64,000 nt of DNA, from positions 682,001 to 746,000 of the forward strand of contig CANTAL010000131.1 in assembly GCA_947650365.1 (NCBI GenBank), read 5' to 3'. Source of the stretch: Chamaelirium japonicum. Lineage: Eukaryota > Streptophyta > Magnoliopsida > Liliales > Melanthiaceae. Below, piece by piece: positions 39,801 to 54,606 of this stretch. Position 1 is the first letter of the stretch. Each line of letters starts with the position of its first letter. Both the position numbers and the translations under genes were made by a program. The notes beneath the pieces were generated by a model. It did not search any database. It saw nothing but the letters and a program-made list of their open reading frames with translations, and was not told where the DNA came from.

Positions 39801-42800
39801 GTACGAATGAAATAGAATGGATCGTACGAATGAATTAGAATGGATCGTCCTAATGAATTAGAATGGATCGTACGAATGAATTAGAATAGATTGTGCGAAT
39901 GAATTAAAATGGATCGTACGAATGAATTAGAATGGATATACTCGTGCGAATGAATTAGAATGGATCGTATGAATGAATAAGAATGGATCGTGCGAATGAA
40001 TTAGAATGGTCCGTACGAATGAATTAGAATGGATCGTACGAATGAATTAGAATAGATACATTCGTGCGAATGAATTAGAATGGATCATACGAATGAGTTA
40101 GAATGGATCGTACGAATGAATTAGAATGGATCGCATCTAATTCATTCGTACGATCCATTCTAATTCATTCGCATGATCCATTCTAATTCATTAATACGAT
40201 CCATTCTAATTCATTCGTACGACGCACGATCCATTCTAATTCATTCATACGATCCAATCTAATTCATTCATACGATCCATTCTAATTCATTCGTATGTAT
40301 CCATTATAATTCATTCATACGATCCATTCTAATTTATTCGTACGATCCATTCTAATTCATTCGTACAATCCATTCTAATTCATTCGCACGAATGTATCCA
40401 TTCTAATTCTTTCGTACGATCCATTCTAATTCATTCGCACGATCCATTCTAATTCATTCATACAATCCATTCTAATTCTTTTGGACGAATGTATCCATTC
40501 TAATTCATTCGTACGATCCATTCTAATTCATTCGTACGATCCATTCTAATTCCTTCGTACGATCCATTCTAGTTCCTTCGTGCGATCCATTCTAATTCCT
40601 TCGTATGATCCAATCTACTTCATTCGTACGATCCATTCTAATTCATTCGTATGATCCATTCTATTTCATTTGTATGATCCATTCTTACTCATTCTTACGT
40701 TCCATTTTAATTCATTCGCATGAATGTATCCATTCTACTTCCTTCGTATGATCCATTCTAATTCATTCGCACGATCCATTCTAATTCATTCGCCCAATCT
40801 ATTCTAATTCATTCATATGATCCATTCATATTCATTTGCACGAATGTATCCATTCTAATTCATTCGTACGATCCATTCTAATTCTTTCGTACGAATGTAT
40901 CCACTCTAATTCATTGGTACGATCCATTCTAATTCATTCGCACAATCCATTCTAATTCATTCATATGATCCATTCTAATTCATTCGCACGATCGATTCTA
41001 ATTCATTCGTCGTACGAAGGAATTAGAATGGATACATTCGTGCGAATGAATTAGAATGGATCGTGCGAATGAATTAGAATGGATCGTACGAATGAATTAA
41101 AATGGATCGTATTAATGAATTAGAATGGATCGTGCGAATGAATTAGAATGGATCGTACGAATGAATTAGAATGGATCATACGAATGAATTAGAATGGATC
41201 GTATGAATGAATTAGAATGGATCGTGTGAATGAATTAGAATGGATCGTGCGAATGAATTAGAATGGATCGTACGAATGAATTAGAATGGATCGTTCGAAT
41301 GAATTAGAATGGATCGTATGAATGAATTAGAATGAATCGTGCGAATGAATTAGAATGGATCGTACGAATAAATTAGAATGGATACATTCGTGCGAAGGAA
41401 TTAGAATGGATTGTATGAATGAATTAGAATGGATCGTATGAATGAATTAGAATGGATCGTGCGAATGAATTAGAATGGATCGTACGAATGAATTAGAATG
41501 GATCGTATGAATGAATAAGAATGGATCGTGCGAATGAATTATAATGGATCGTGCGAATGAATTAGAATGGATCGTACGAATGAATTAGAATGGATCGTAT
41601 GAATGAATTAGAATGGATCGTGCAAATTAATTAGAATGGATCGTATGAATGAAATAGAATGGATCGTATGAATTAGAATGGATCGTAGGAAGGAATTAGA
41701 ATGGATCGTATGAATGAATTAGATTGGATCGTGGATACATTCGTGCGAATGAATTAGAATGGATCGTACGAATGAATTAGAATGGATTGTACGAATGAAT
41801 TAGAATGGATCGTGCGAATGAATTAGAATGGATCAACGAATGAATTAGAATAGATATATTCGTGCAAATGAATTAGAATGGATCATATGAATGAATTAGA
41901 ATGCACGAATGTATCCATTCTAATTCATTCGTACATTCCATTCTAATTCATTCTTACGATCTATTCTATTTCATTCGTACGATCCATTCTAATTCATTCG
42001 TACGATCCATTCTAACTCATTCGCACGCACGATCCATTCGAATTCACTCATACGATCCATTCTAATTCATAAGTACGATCCATTCCATTCTAATTCATTC
42101 GCATCCATTCTAATTCCATTGTACGATCCATTCTAATTCATTCCCATGAATGTATCCATTCTAATTCATATGTACGATCAATTGTAATTCATTCATACGA
42201 TCCAATCTAATTCATTTGCACGAATATATCCACCATTCTAATTCATTCGTACAATCCATTCAATTTCATTCGTACGATCCATTCTTACTCATTCGTACGA
42301 TCCATTCTAATTCATTCGTACGATCCATTCTAATTCATTCGCACGAATGTATCCATTCGTACGAATGAAATAGAATGGATCGTACGAATGAATTAGAATG
42401 GATAAATTCGTGCGAATGTATTAGAATGGATTGTATGAATGAATTAGATTGGATCGTATAAATGAATTAGAATGGATCGTACGTATGAATTAGAATGGAT
42501 ACATTCATGGGAATGAATAAGAATGGATCGTACGAAGGAATTAGAATGGATCGTGCGAATGAATTAGAATGGATCGTACGAATGAATTTGAATGGATCGT
42601 ATGAATGAATTAGAATGGATCGTACGAATGAATTAGAATGTATCGTACGAATGAATTAGAGTGGATCGTGTGAAAGAATTAGAATGGATTGTATGAATGA
42701 ATTAGAATAGATTGTGCGAATGAATTAGAATGGATCGTACGAATGAATTAGAATGGATCGTGCGAATGAATTAGAATATATACATTCGTGCGAATGAATT

Positions 42801-44209
42801 AGAATGGCTCATATGAATGAGTAAGAATGGATCGTACGAATGAAATAGAATGGATTGTACGAATGAATTAGAATGGATCGTACGAATGAATTAGAATGGA
42901 TCGTGTGAAAGAATTAGAATGGATTGTATGAATGAATTAGAATGGATCGTACGAATGAATTAGAATGGATCGTATAAATGAATTCGAATGGATCGTACGA
43001 ATTCATTCTAATTCATTCATACAATCCATTCTAATTCCTTCGTACGATCCATTCTAATTCCTTTGTACGACCCATTATATTTCATTCGTATGGATACATT
43101 CGTGCGAATGAATTAGAATGGATCGTATGAATGAATTAGAATAGATTGTGCGAATGAATTAGAATGGATCGTACGTATGAATTAGAATGGATACATTCAT
43201 GGGAATGAATTAGAATGGATCGTACAAAGGAATTAGAATGGATCATACGAATGAAATATAATGGGTCGTACAAAGGAACTAGAATGGATCGTACGAATGA
43301 GTAAGAATGGATCGTACGAATGAGTAAGAATGGATCGTACGAATGAAATAGAATGGAGTGTACGAATGAATTAGAATGGATCGTGCAAATGAATTAGAAT
43401 GGATCGTACGAATGAATTAGAATGGATCGTACGAATGAGTAAGAATGGATCGTACGAATGAAATAGAATCGATCATACGAATGAATTAGAATGGATCGTG
43501 CAAATGAATTAGAATGGATCGTACGAATGAATTAGAGTGGATACATTCGTACGAAGGAATTAGAATGGATCGTACGAATGAATTAGAATGGATACATTCG
43601 TGCGAATGAATTAGAATGGATCATATGAATGAATTTGAATGGATTGTATGAATGAATTAGAATGGATCGTACGAATGAATTAGAATGGATCGTACGAATG
43701 AATTAGAATGGATACATTCGTGCGAATGAATTAGAACGGATCATACGAATGAGTAAGAATGGATCGTACGAATGAATTTGAATGGATTGTGCGAATGAAA
43801 TATAATGGGTCGTACAAAGGAATTAGAATGGATCGTACGTGAATTAGAATGGATCGTACGTATGAATTAGAATGGATTCATTCGTGCGAATGAATTAGAA
43901 TGGATCGTGCGAATGAATTAGAATGGATCGTACGAATGAATTAGAATGGATCATACGAATGAATTAGAATGGATACATTCGTGCGAATGAATTAGAATGG
44001 ATCATACGAATGAGTAAGAATGGATCGTACGAATGAAATAGAATAGATTGTATGAATGAATTAGAATGGATCGCACGAATGAATTAGAATGGATACATTC
44101 GTGCTAATGAATTAGAATGGATCATACGAATGAATCGTGCAAATGAATTAGAATGGATCGTACGAATGAATTAGAATGAATCGTACGAATGAATTAGAAT
44201 GGATCGTAC

Positions 44210-44485
44210 GAAAGAATTAGAATGGATCGTACGAATGAATTAGAATGGATCGTACGAATGAATTAGAATGGATCGTACGAATGAATTAGAATGGATCGTA
44301 CGATTGAATTAGAATGGATCGTACGAATGAATTAGAATGGATCGTACGAAAGAATTAGAATGGATCGTACGAATGAATTAGAATGGATCGTACGAATGAA
44401 TTAGAATGGATCGTACGAATGAATTAGAATGGATCGTACGATTGAATTAGAATGGATCGTAGGAATGAATTAGAATGGATCGTAC
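44210..44485 (+). repeat. Six-monomer higher-order repeat, 138 bp x 2
   Basis: Six 23-bp monomers distinguished by GAAAGAATT in monomer 1 and GATTGAATT in monomer 5 are repeated once, exactly 138 bp later (44,210/44,348 and 44,302/44,440). The only difference seen is one C-to-G change in monomer 5 of the second copy (GTAGG). The surrounding monomers are also close to consensus, making 44,160-44,600 the most homogeneous part of the array. Confidence 0.9.
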
Positions 44486-45105
44486 GAATGAATTAGAATG
44501 GATCGTACGAATGAATTAGAATGGATCGTACGAATGAATTAGAATGGATCGTATGAATGAATTAGAATGGATCGTACGAATGAATTAGAATGGATCGTAT
44601 GAATGAATTAGATTGGATCGTATGAATGAATTAGATTGGATCGTATGAATGAATTAGAATGGATCGTACGAATGAATAAGAATGGATCGTACGAATGAAT
44701 TAGAATAGATCATACGAATGAGTAAGAATGGATCGTACGAATGAAATTGAATGGATAGTACGAATGAATTAGAATGGATCGTACGAATGAATTAGAATGG
44801 ATTGTATGAATGAATTAGAATGGATCGTGCGAATGAATTAGATTGGATCGTATGAATGAATTAGATTGGATTGTATTAATGAATTAGAATAGATCGTACG
44901 AATGAATTAGAATGGATCGTACGAATGAATTAGAATGGATACATTCGTGCGAATGAATTAGAATGGATCGTACAAAGGAATTAGAATGGATCATACAAAT
45001 GAATTAGAATGGATATATTCTTGCAAATGAATTAGAATGGATTGTACGAATGAGTAAGAATGAATCGTACGAATGAAATAGAATGGATTGTACGAATGAA
45101 TTAGA

Positions 45106-48100
45106 ATGGATCGAATTAGAATGGATCGTACTAAGGAATTAGAATGGATCGTACGAATGAATTAGAATAAATCATACGAATGAATTAGAATGGATACATT
45201 CATGCGAATAAATTAGAATGGATCGTGCGAATGAATTAGAATGGATCGTGCGAATGAATTAGAATGGATACATTCGTGCGAATGAATTAGAATGGATCGT
45301 AAAAGGAATTAGAATGGATGCGAATGAATTAGAATGGAATGGATCATACTTATGAATTAGAATGGATCGTACGAATGAATTAGAATGGATACATTCGTGC
45401 GAATGAAATAGAATGGATCTTATGAATGAATTATAATGGATCGTACGAATGAATTAGAATAGATCGTATGAATGAATTAGAATGGATCGTATGAGTGAAT
45501 TCGAATGGATCGTGCGAATGAATTAGAATGGATCGTATGAATGAATTAGAATGGATACATTCATGCGAATGAATTAGAATGGATCATACGAATGAATTAG
45601 AATGGATCGTACGAATGAATTAGAGTGGATACAATCGTGCGAATGAATTAGAATGGATCGTACGAATGAGTAAGAATGGATCGTACGAATGAAATAGAAT
45701 GGATCGTACGTATCAATTAGAATGGATCGTACGAATGAATTAGAATAGATTGTGCGACGAATGTATCCATTCTAATTCATTCATACGATCCATTCCAATT
45801 CATTCATACGATCCATTCTAATTCCTTCGTACGATCCATTGTAATTCATTCGTACGATCCATTCTAATTCATTCGCACGATCCATTCTAATTCATTCATA
45901 CGATCCAATCTAATTCATTCATACGAACCATTCTAATTCATTCGCACAATCTATTCTAATTCATTAGCACGATCCATTCTAATTCATTCGTACGACGCAC
46001 TATCCATTCTAATTCATTCATACGATCCAATCTAATTCATTCGTACAATCCTTTCTATTTCATTCGTACGATCCATTCTTACTCATTCATACGATCCAAT
46101 CTAATTCATTCATAAGATCCATTCTAATTCATTCGTATGATCCATTCTAATTCATTCGTACGATCCATTCTAATTCATTCATACGATCCATTCTAATTCA
46201 TTCTCACGATCCACTCTAATTCATTCACAGGATCCATTCTATTTCATTCGCACGATCCATTCTATTTCATTCGTACGATCCATTCTAATTCAATTCTAAT
46301 TCCTTCGTACGATCCATTCTAATTCAATCTTACGATCCATTCTAATTCATTCGCACGAATGTATCCATTCTAATTCTTTCGTACGATCCATTCTAATTTA
46401 TTCGTACGATCCATTCTAATTCATTCGCACGATCCATTCTAATTCATTCGCACCAATGTATCCATTCGTACGAATGAAATAGAATGGATCGTACGAATGA
46501 ATTAGAATGGATAAATTTGTGCGAATGAATTAGAATGGATTGTATGAATGAATTAGATTGGATTATATAAATGAATTGAAATGGATCGTACGTATGAATT
46601 AGAATGGATACATTCATGGGAATGAATAAGAATGGATCATACGAAGGAATTAGAATGGATCATACGAATGAAATAGAATGGATCCGTACGATCCATTCTA
46701 ATTCATTTGCACGATCAATTCTAATTCATTAGTACGATCCAATCTAATTCATTCATACGATCCATTATAATTCATTCATACAATCCATTCTAATTCTTTC
46801 ACACGATCCATTCTAATTCATTCATACGATCGTGCGAATGAAGGAATTAGAATGGATCGTGCGAATGAATTAAGAATGGATCGTACGAAGGAATTAGAAT
46901 GGATCATACGAAGGAATTAGAATGGATACATTCGTGCGAATGAATTAGAATGGATCGTACGAATGAATTAGAATGGATTGTGCAAATGAATTAGAATGGA
47001 ACGTACGAATGAATTAGAATGGATACGGTCCATTCTATTTCATTCGTACAATCCATTCTATTTCATTCGTACGATCCATTCTTACTCATTCGTACGATCC
47101 ATTCTAATTCATTCGCACGAATGTATCCATTCTAATTCATTCGTACGATCCATTTTAATTCATTCGTCCGATCCATTCTAATTCATTCGTACGAATGAAT
47201 TAGAATGGATCGTGCGAATGAATTGGAATGGATCGTGCGAATGAATTAGAATGGATCATACGAATGAATTAGAATGGATCGTGCGAATGAATTAGAATGG
47301 ATCGTACGAATGAATTAGAATGGATACATTCGTACGAAGGAATTAGAATGGATCGTACGAATGAATTAGAATGGATACATTCGTGTGAATGAATTAGAAT
47401 GGATCATATGAATGAATTAGAATAGATTGTGCGAATGAATTAGAATGGATCATGCGAATGAATTAGAATGGATTGTACGAATGAATTAGAATGGATCGTA
47501 CGAATGAATTAGAATGGATTGTGCGAATGAATTAGAATGGTTCGTACGAATGAATTAGATTGGATCGTACGAATGAATTAGAATGGATCATATGAATGAA
47601 TTAGATTGGATCGTATGAATGAATTAGAATAGATCGTGCGAATGAATTAGAATGAATCGTACGAATGAAGTAGAATGGATCGTACGAATGAATTAGAATG
47701 GATACATTCGTGCAAAAGAATTAGAATGGACTGTATGAATGAATTAGAATGGATCGTGCAAATGAATTAGAATGGATCGTATGAATGAATTAGATTGGAT
47801 CGTATGAATGAATTAGAATGGATCGTGCGCCTTACGAATGAATTAGAATGGATCGTATTAATGAATTAGAATGGATCGTGCGAATGAATTAGAATGGATC
47901 GTACGAATGAATTAGAATGGATCGAATAAATGAATTAGAATGGATATATCCATTCTAATTCATTCGTACGATCCATTCTAATTCCTTTGTACGATCCATT
48001 CTAATTCATTCGTACGATCCATTCTAATTCATTCGTATGATCCATTCTAATTCATTCGCACGAATGAATCCATTCTAATTCATTCGTACAATCCATTCTA

Positions 48101-51100
48101 TTTCATTCGTATGATCCATTCTTACTCATTCGTACGATCCATTCTAATTCATTCGCACGAATGTATCCATTCTAATTCATTTATACGATCTATTCTAATT
48201 CCTTCGTACGACCCATTCTAATTCATACGATCCATTCTATTTCATTCATACGATCCATTCTAATTCATTTGTACGATCCAATCTAATTCATTCATACGAT
48301 CCATTCTAATACATTCGTACGATCCATTCTAATTCATTCATACGATCCATTCTAATTCATTAGCTCGATCCATTCTAATTCATTCGTACGAGCCATTCTA
48401 TTTCATTCGTACAATCCATTTCTAATTCATTCGTACGATCTATTATATTTCATTTGTACGATCCATTCTAATTCATACGATCCATTCTATTTCATTCATA
48501 CGATCCATTCTAATTCATTCGTACGATCCATTCTAATTCATTCGCACGATCAATTCTAATTCATTCATACAATCCATTCTAATTCATTCGTACGATCCAT
48601 TCTTACTTATTCGTACGATCCATTCTAATTAATTAGCACAAATGTATCCATTCTAATTTATTCGTACGATCCATTCTAATTCCTTCGTACGATCCATTCT
48701 AATTCATTCGTACGATCCTTTCTTATTCATTCGTGCGATCCATTCTAATTCATTCATGATCCTGCGAATGAATTAGAATGAATCGTACGAATGAATTAGA
48801 ATGGATCATGCGAATGAATTAGAATGGATCGTGCGAATGAATTAGAATGGATCGTGCGAATGAAATAGAATGGATACAAATGAATTAGAATGGATCATAC
48901 GTACGATCCATTCTATTTCATTCATACAATCCTTTCTTACTCATTCGTATGATCCATTCTAATTCATTTGCACGAATGGATCCATTCTAATTCATTCAAA
49001 CAATCCATTCTTACTCATTCGTAGGATCCATTCTAATTCATTTGCATGAATATATCCATTCTAATTCATTCGTACGATCCATTCTATTTCATTCGCAGGA
49101 TCCATTCTTATTCATTCGGACGAATATATCCATTCTAATTCATTCATACGATCCATTCTAATTCATTCATACAATCTATTCTAATTCTTTCACACGATCC
49201 ATTCTAATTCATTCGTATGATCCATTCTAATTCATTCAATTGCACAAATGTATCCATTCTAATTCATTCGCACGAAAGTATCCATTCTAATTCATTCGTA
49301 CGATCCATTCTAATTCGTTCGCAGAATCCATTCTAATTCATTTGCACGAATATATCCATTCTAATTCATTCGTATGATCCATTCTAATTCATTCGTACGA
49401 TCCATTCTAATTCATTCGCACAATCTATTGTAATTCATTCGTACGATCAATTCTAATTAATTAGCACGATCCATTCTAATTCATTCGGAATGGATCATAC
49501 GAATGAATTAGAATGGATCGTATGAGTAAATTCGAATGGATCATGCGAATGAATTAGAATGGATTGTACGAATGAATTAGAATGGATCGTATGAATGAAT
49601 TAGATTGGATCGGATGAATGAATTAGAATGGAACGTGCGAATGAATTAGAATGGATCGTACGAATGAATTAGAATGGATCGTACGAATGAATTAGGATGG
49701 ATCGTGCGAATGAATAAGAATTGATCGTACGAATGAATTAGAATGGATACATTCGTGCAAATGAATTAGAATGGATCGTACGAATGAGTAAGAATGGATC
49801 ATACAATTAGAATGGATCGTGCGAATGAATTAGAATGGATCGTACGAATGAATTAGAATGGATCGTGCTAATGAATTAGAATTGATCGTACGAATGAATT
49901 AGAATAGATTGTGCGAATGAATTAGAATGCGTACGAATGAAATAGAATGGATGGTACGAATGAATTAGAATGGATTCATTCGTGCGAATGAATTAGAATA
50001 GATTGTGCGAATGAATTAGAATGGATCATATGAATGAATTAGAATGGATAAATTCGTGCGATTGAATTAGAATTGATTGTATGAATGAGTAAGAATGGAT
50101 CGTACGAATGAATTAGAATGGATTGAATTAGAATGAATCGTACGAATGAATTAGAATGGATCGTATGAAGGAATTAGAATGGATAGTACGAAGGAATTAG
50201 AATGGATCGTACGAATGAATTAGAATGGATACATTCGTGCGAATGAATTAGAATGGATATATTCGTGCGAAAGAATTAGAATGGATCGTACGAATGAATT
50301 AGAATGAATACATTCGTGCGAAAGAATTAGAATGGATCGTATGAATGAATTTGAATGGATCGTACGAATGAATTAGAATGAATACATTCGTGCGAAAGAA
50401 TTAGAATGGATCGTATGAATGAATTTGAATGGATCGTACGAATGAATTAGAATAGATCGTACGAATGAATTAGAATGGTTCGTACGAATGAATTAGAATA
50501 AATACGTTCGTGCGAATAATTAGAATGTTTCTTACGAATGAGTAAGAATGGATCGTACGAATGAAATAGAATGGATTGTACGAATGAATTAGAATGGATC
50601 ATTCGAATGAATTAGAATGGATCGTACGAATGATTAAGAATGGATCGTACGAATGAAATAGAATGGATCGTACGAATGAATTAGAATGGATCGTACGAAT
50701 AAATTAGAATGGATAGATTCGTGCGAATGAATTAGAATGGATCGTACGAATGAGTAAAAATGGATCGTACATTCGTGCGAATGAAATAGATTGGATTGTA
50801 CGAATGAATTAGAATGGATCATACGAATGAATTAGAATGGATCATACAAATGAAATAGAATGGATACATTCGTGCAAAAAAATTAGAATGGATCGTACGA
50901 AGGAATTAGAATGGATCGTACGAAGGAATTAGAATGGATCGTACGAAGGAATTAGAATGGATCATACGAATGAAATAGAATGGATCGTGCGAATGAATAA
51001 GAATGGATCGTACGACTGAATTAGAATAGATTGTGCGAATGAATTAGAATGGATCGTACGAATGAATTAGAATGGATCGTACGAATGAATTAGAATGGAT

Positions 51101-54100
51101 CATATGAATGATTTAGAATGGATTGTGCGAATGAATTAGAATGGATCGTACGAATGAATTAGCATCGTATGAATGAATTAGATTGGATCGTATGAATGAA
51201 TTAGAATGGATCGTACGAATGAATTAGAATGGATCGTATGAATGAATTGGAATGGATCGTGCGAATAAATTAGAATGGATCGTATGAATGAATTAGATTG
51301 GATCGTACGAATGAATTAGAATGTATCATACGAATGAATTAGAACGGATCGTACGAATGAATTAGAATGGATACACGATCCATTCTAATTCATTCATACG
51401 AATGGATCGTACGAATGAATTAGAATGGATCGTATGAATGAATTAGAATGGATCGTGCGAATGAATTAGAATGGATCGTACGATACGAATGAAATATAAT
51501 GGGTCGTACAAAGGAATTAGAATGGATCGTACGATGGAATTTGAATGGATCGTACAAAGGAATTAGAATGGATCGTACGAATGAATTAGAATGGATACAT
51601 TCGTGCGAATGAATTAGAATGGATTGTACGAATAAGTAAGAATGGATCGTACGAATGAATTCGAATGGATACATTCGTGCGAATGAATTAGAATGGATCG
51701 TGCGAATGAATTAGAATGGATCGTACGAATGAGTAAGAATAGATCGTACGAATGAATTAGAATGGATCGTACGTCTAATTCATTCATACGATCCAATCTA
51801 ATTCATTCATACGATCCATTCTAATTCATTTGTACAATCCATTCTAATTCTTTCGTTCGATCCATTCTAATTCATTCATTCGATCCATTCTAATTCATTC
51901 GCACGAATGTATCCATTCTAATTCATTCGCACGAATGAATCCATTCTAATTCATTTGTACAATCCATTCTAATTCCTTCGTACAATCCATTCTATTTCAT
52001 TCGTATGATCCATTCTAATTCATTCATATGATCCATTCTAATTCCTTCGTACGATCCATTCTAATTCATACGATCTATTCTATTTTATTCATATGAATTA
52101 GAATGGATTGTATGAATGAATTAGAATGGATCGTATGAATAAATTAGAATGGATCGTACGAATGAATTAGATTGGATCGTATGAATGAATTAGAATGGAT
52201 CATGCGAATGAATTAGAATGGATCGTACGAATGAATTAGAATGGATCGTACAAAGGATGGATACATTCGTGCGAATGAATTAGAATGGATCGTACGAATG
52301 AATTAGAATGGATCGTATGAATGAATTAGATTGGATCGTATGAATGAATTAGAATGGATCGTGCGAATGAAATAGAATGGGTTCGTACGAATGAATTAGA
52401 ATGGATATATTCGTGAAAATGAATTAGAATGGATCGTATGAATGAATTAGAATGGATCGTACGAATGAATTAGAATGGATCGTACGAATGAATTAGAATA
52501 AATGGATCGTAAGAATGAATTAGAATAGATACATTCGTGCGAATGAATTAGAATGGATCATACGAATGAGTAAGAATGGATCATACGAATGAAATAGTAT
52601 GGATTGTACAAACGAATTAGAATGGATCGTACGAATGAATTAGAATGGATCGTACGAATGAATTAGAATGGATCGTACGAATGAATTAGAATGGATTATG
52701 CGAATGAATTAGAATGGATCGTACGAATGAATTAGAATGGATACATTCGTGCGAATGAATTAGAATGGATCGTACGAATGAGTAAGAATGGATCGTATGA
52801 ATGATATAGAATGGATTGTACGAATGAATTAGAATTGATTCATTCGAATGAATTAGAATGGATCGTATGAATGAATTAGAATGGATCATACGAATGAATT
52901 AGAATGGATATATTCGTACGAATGAATTAGAATGGATACACGATCCATTCTAATTCATTCATACGATCTATTCTAATTCATTCGTACGATCCATTCTAAT
53001 TCTTTCAAACGATCCATTCTATTTCATTCATACGATCCATTCTAATTCATTCGCACGATCCATTCTAATTCATTCATACGATCCATTCTAATTCATTCGT
53101 ATGATCCATTCTAATTCATTCGCACGATCCATTCTAATCCATAAGTATGATCCATTCTAATTCATTCGTACGATCCATTCTAATTCCTTTGTACGATCCA
53201 ATCTAATTCATTCGTACGATCCATTCTAATTCATTCGCACAATCTATTCTAATTCATTAGCACGATCCATTCTAATTCATTCGTACGATCCATTCTATTT
53301 CATTCATACGATCCATTCTAATTCATTCACACGATCTATTCTAATTCATTCGTGCGATCCATTCTAATTCCTTCGTACGATCCATTCTAATTCCTTTGTA
53401 CGATCCATTCTAATTCATTCGCACAAATGTATCCAATCTAATTCATTCGTATGATCTATTCTAATTCATTCGTACAATCCACTCTATTTCATTCGTACGA
53501 TCCATTCATACTCATTCGTACAATCTATTCTAATTCATTCGTACGATCCATTCTAATTTATTCGCACGATCCATTGTAATTCATTCATACAATCCATTCT
53601 AATTCATTCATACGATCCATTCTAATTCATTCGTATGATCCATTCTAATTCCTTCGTACGATCCATTCTAATTCATTCATACGATCCATTCTAATTCATT
53701 CGTACGATCCATTCTATATCATTCGCACGATCCATTCTAATTCATTCATACAATCCATTCTAATTCTTTCACACGATCCATTCTTATTCATTCGCACAAT
53801 CTATTCTAATTCATTCGTACGATCCATTCTAATTCATTCGTCTGATCCATTCTAATTCATTCGTACGATCCATTCTATTTCATTCGCACGATCCATTCTA
53901 ATTCATTCCCACGATCCATTCTAATTCATTCGCACGATCCATTCTAATTTATTCGTACGATCCATTCTAATTCATTCGTACAATCCATTCTATTTCATTC
54001 GTACGATCCATTCTTACTCATTCTTACGATCCATTCTAATTCATTCGCACGAATGTATCCATTCTAATTCATTCGTACGATCCATTCTAATTCATTAATA

Positions 54101-54606
54101 CGATCCATTCTAATTTATTCGTACGATCCATTCTAATTCATTCGCACGATCCATTCTAATTCATTCGTACGATCCATTCTAATTCATTCGCACGAATGTA
54201 TCCATTCTAATTCATTCATACGATCCATTCTAATTCATTCGTACAATCCATTCTATTTCATTCGTACGATCCATTCTTACTCATTCATACGATTCATTCT
54301 AATTCATTCGCACAAATGTATCCATTCTAATTCATTCGTACGATCCATTCTAATTCATTCATACGATCCATTCTAATTCTTTTACACGAATATATCCATT
54401 CTAATTCATTCGTACGATTCATTCTAATTCCTTCGTACGATCCATTCTAATTCCTTCGTACAATCCATTCTAATTTATTCGCACGATCCATTCTAATTCA
54501 TTCGCACGATCCATTCTAATTCATTCATATGATCCAATCTAATTCATTCATACGATCCATTCTAATTCCTTCGTACGATCCATTCTATTTCATTCGTATG
54601 ATCCAT
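45106..54606. repeat. 23-bp satellite array, block F (copy 2 of the 9.4-kb duplication)
   Basis: No gene. Orientation starts: - 45757, + 46470, - 46687, + 46831, - 47027, + 47191, - 47947, + 48762, - 48902, + 49488, - 51376, + 51399, - 51775, + 52094, - 52939 (to about 54,610). Every switch has a partner in 1-9,493, in the same order. Anchors: position 1 matches 45,106, 652 matches 45,756, 6081 matches 51,372, 9411 matches 54,598. Block 49,488-51,375 is about 420 bp longer than its partner, partly because a segment with GAATACATTCGTGCGAAAG is doubled at 50,307-50,425; the last minus block is about 230 bp shorter. A sampled 88 bp differs at about 6% of sites. Confidence 0.9.

Larger units (their letters stand above)
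31401..45105. repeat. 23-bp satellite array, block E
   Basis: Satellite only, no gene. Approximate orientation starts after the minus block entering from the left: + 32191, - 32542, + 34406, - 34495, + 34646, - 35889, + 37367, - 37631, + 38293, - 38947, + 39511, - 40136, + 41011, - 41904, + 42359, - 43002, + 43091; the last runs to about 45,756, at 2.7 kb the longest single-orientation block. It contains the 294-bp tandem pair (33,307-33,805) and the 138-bp six-monomer pair (44,210-44,485). The monomer with CCCATGAATG or a close variant recurs at about 36,592, 37,770, 38,102, 39,295 and 42,141. Confidence 0.93.
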
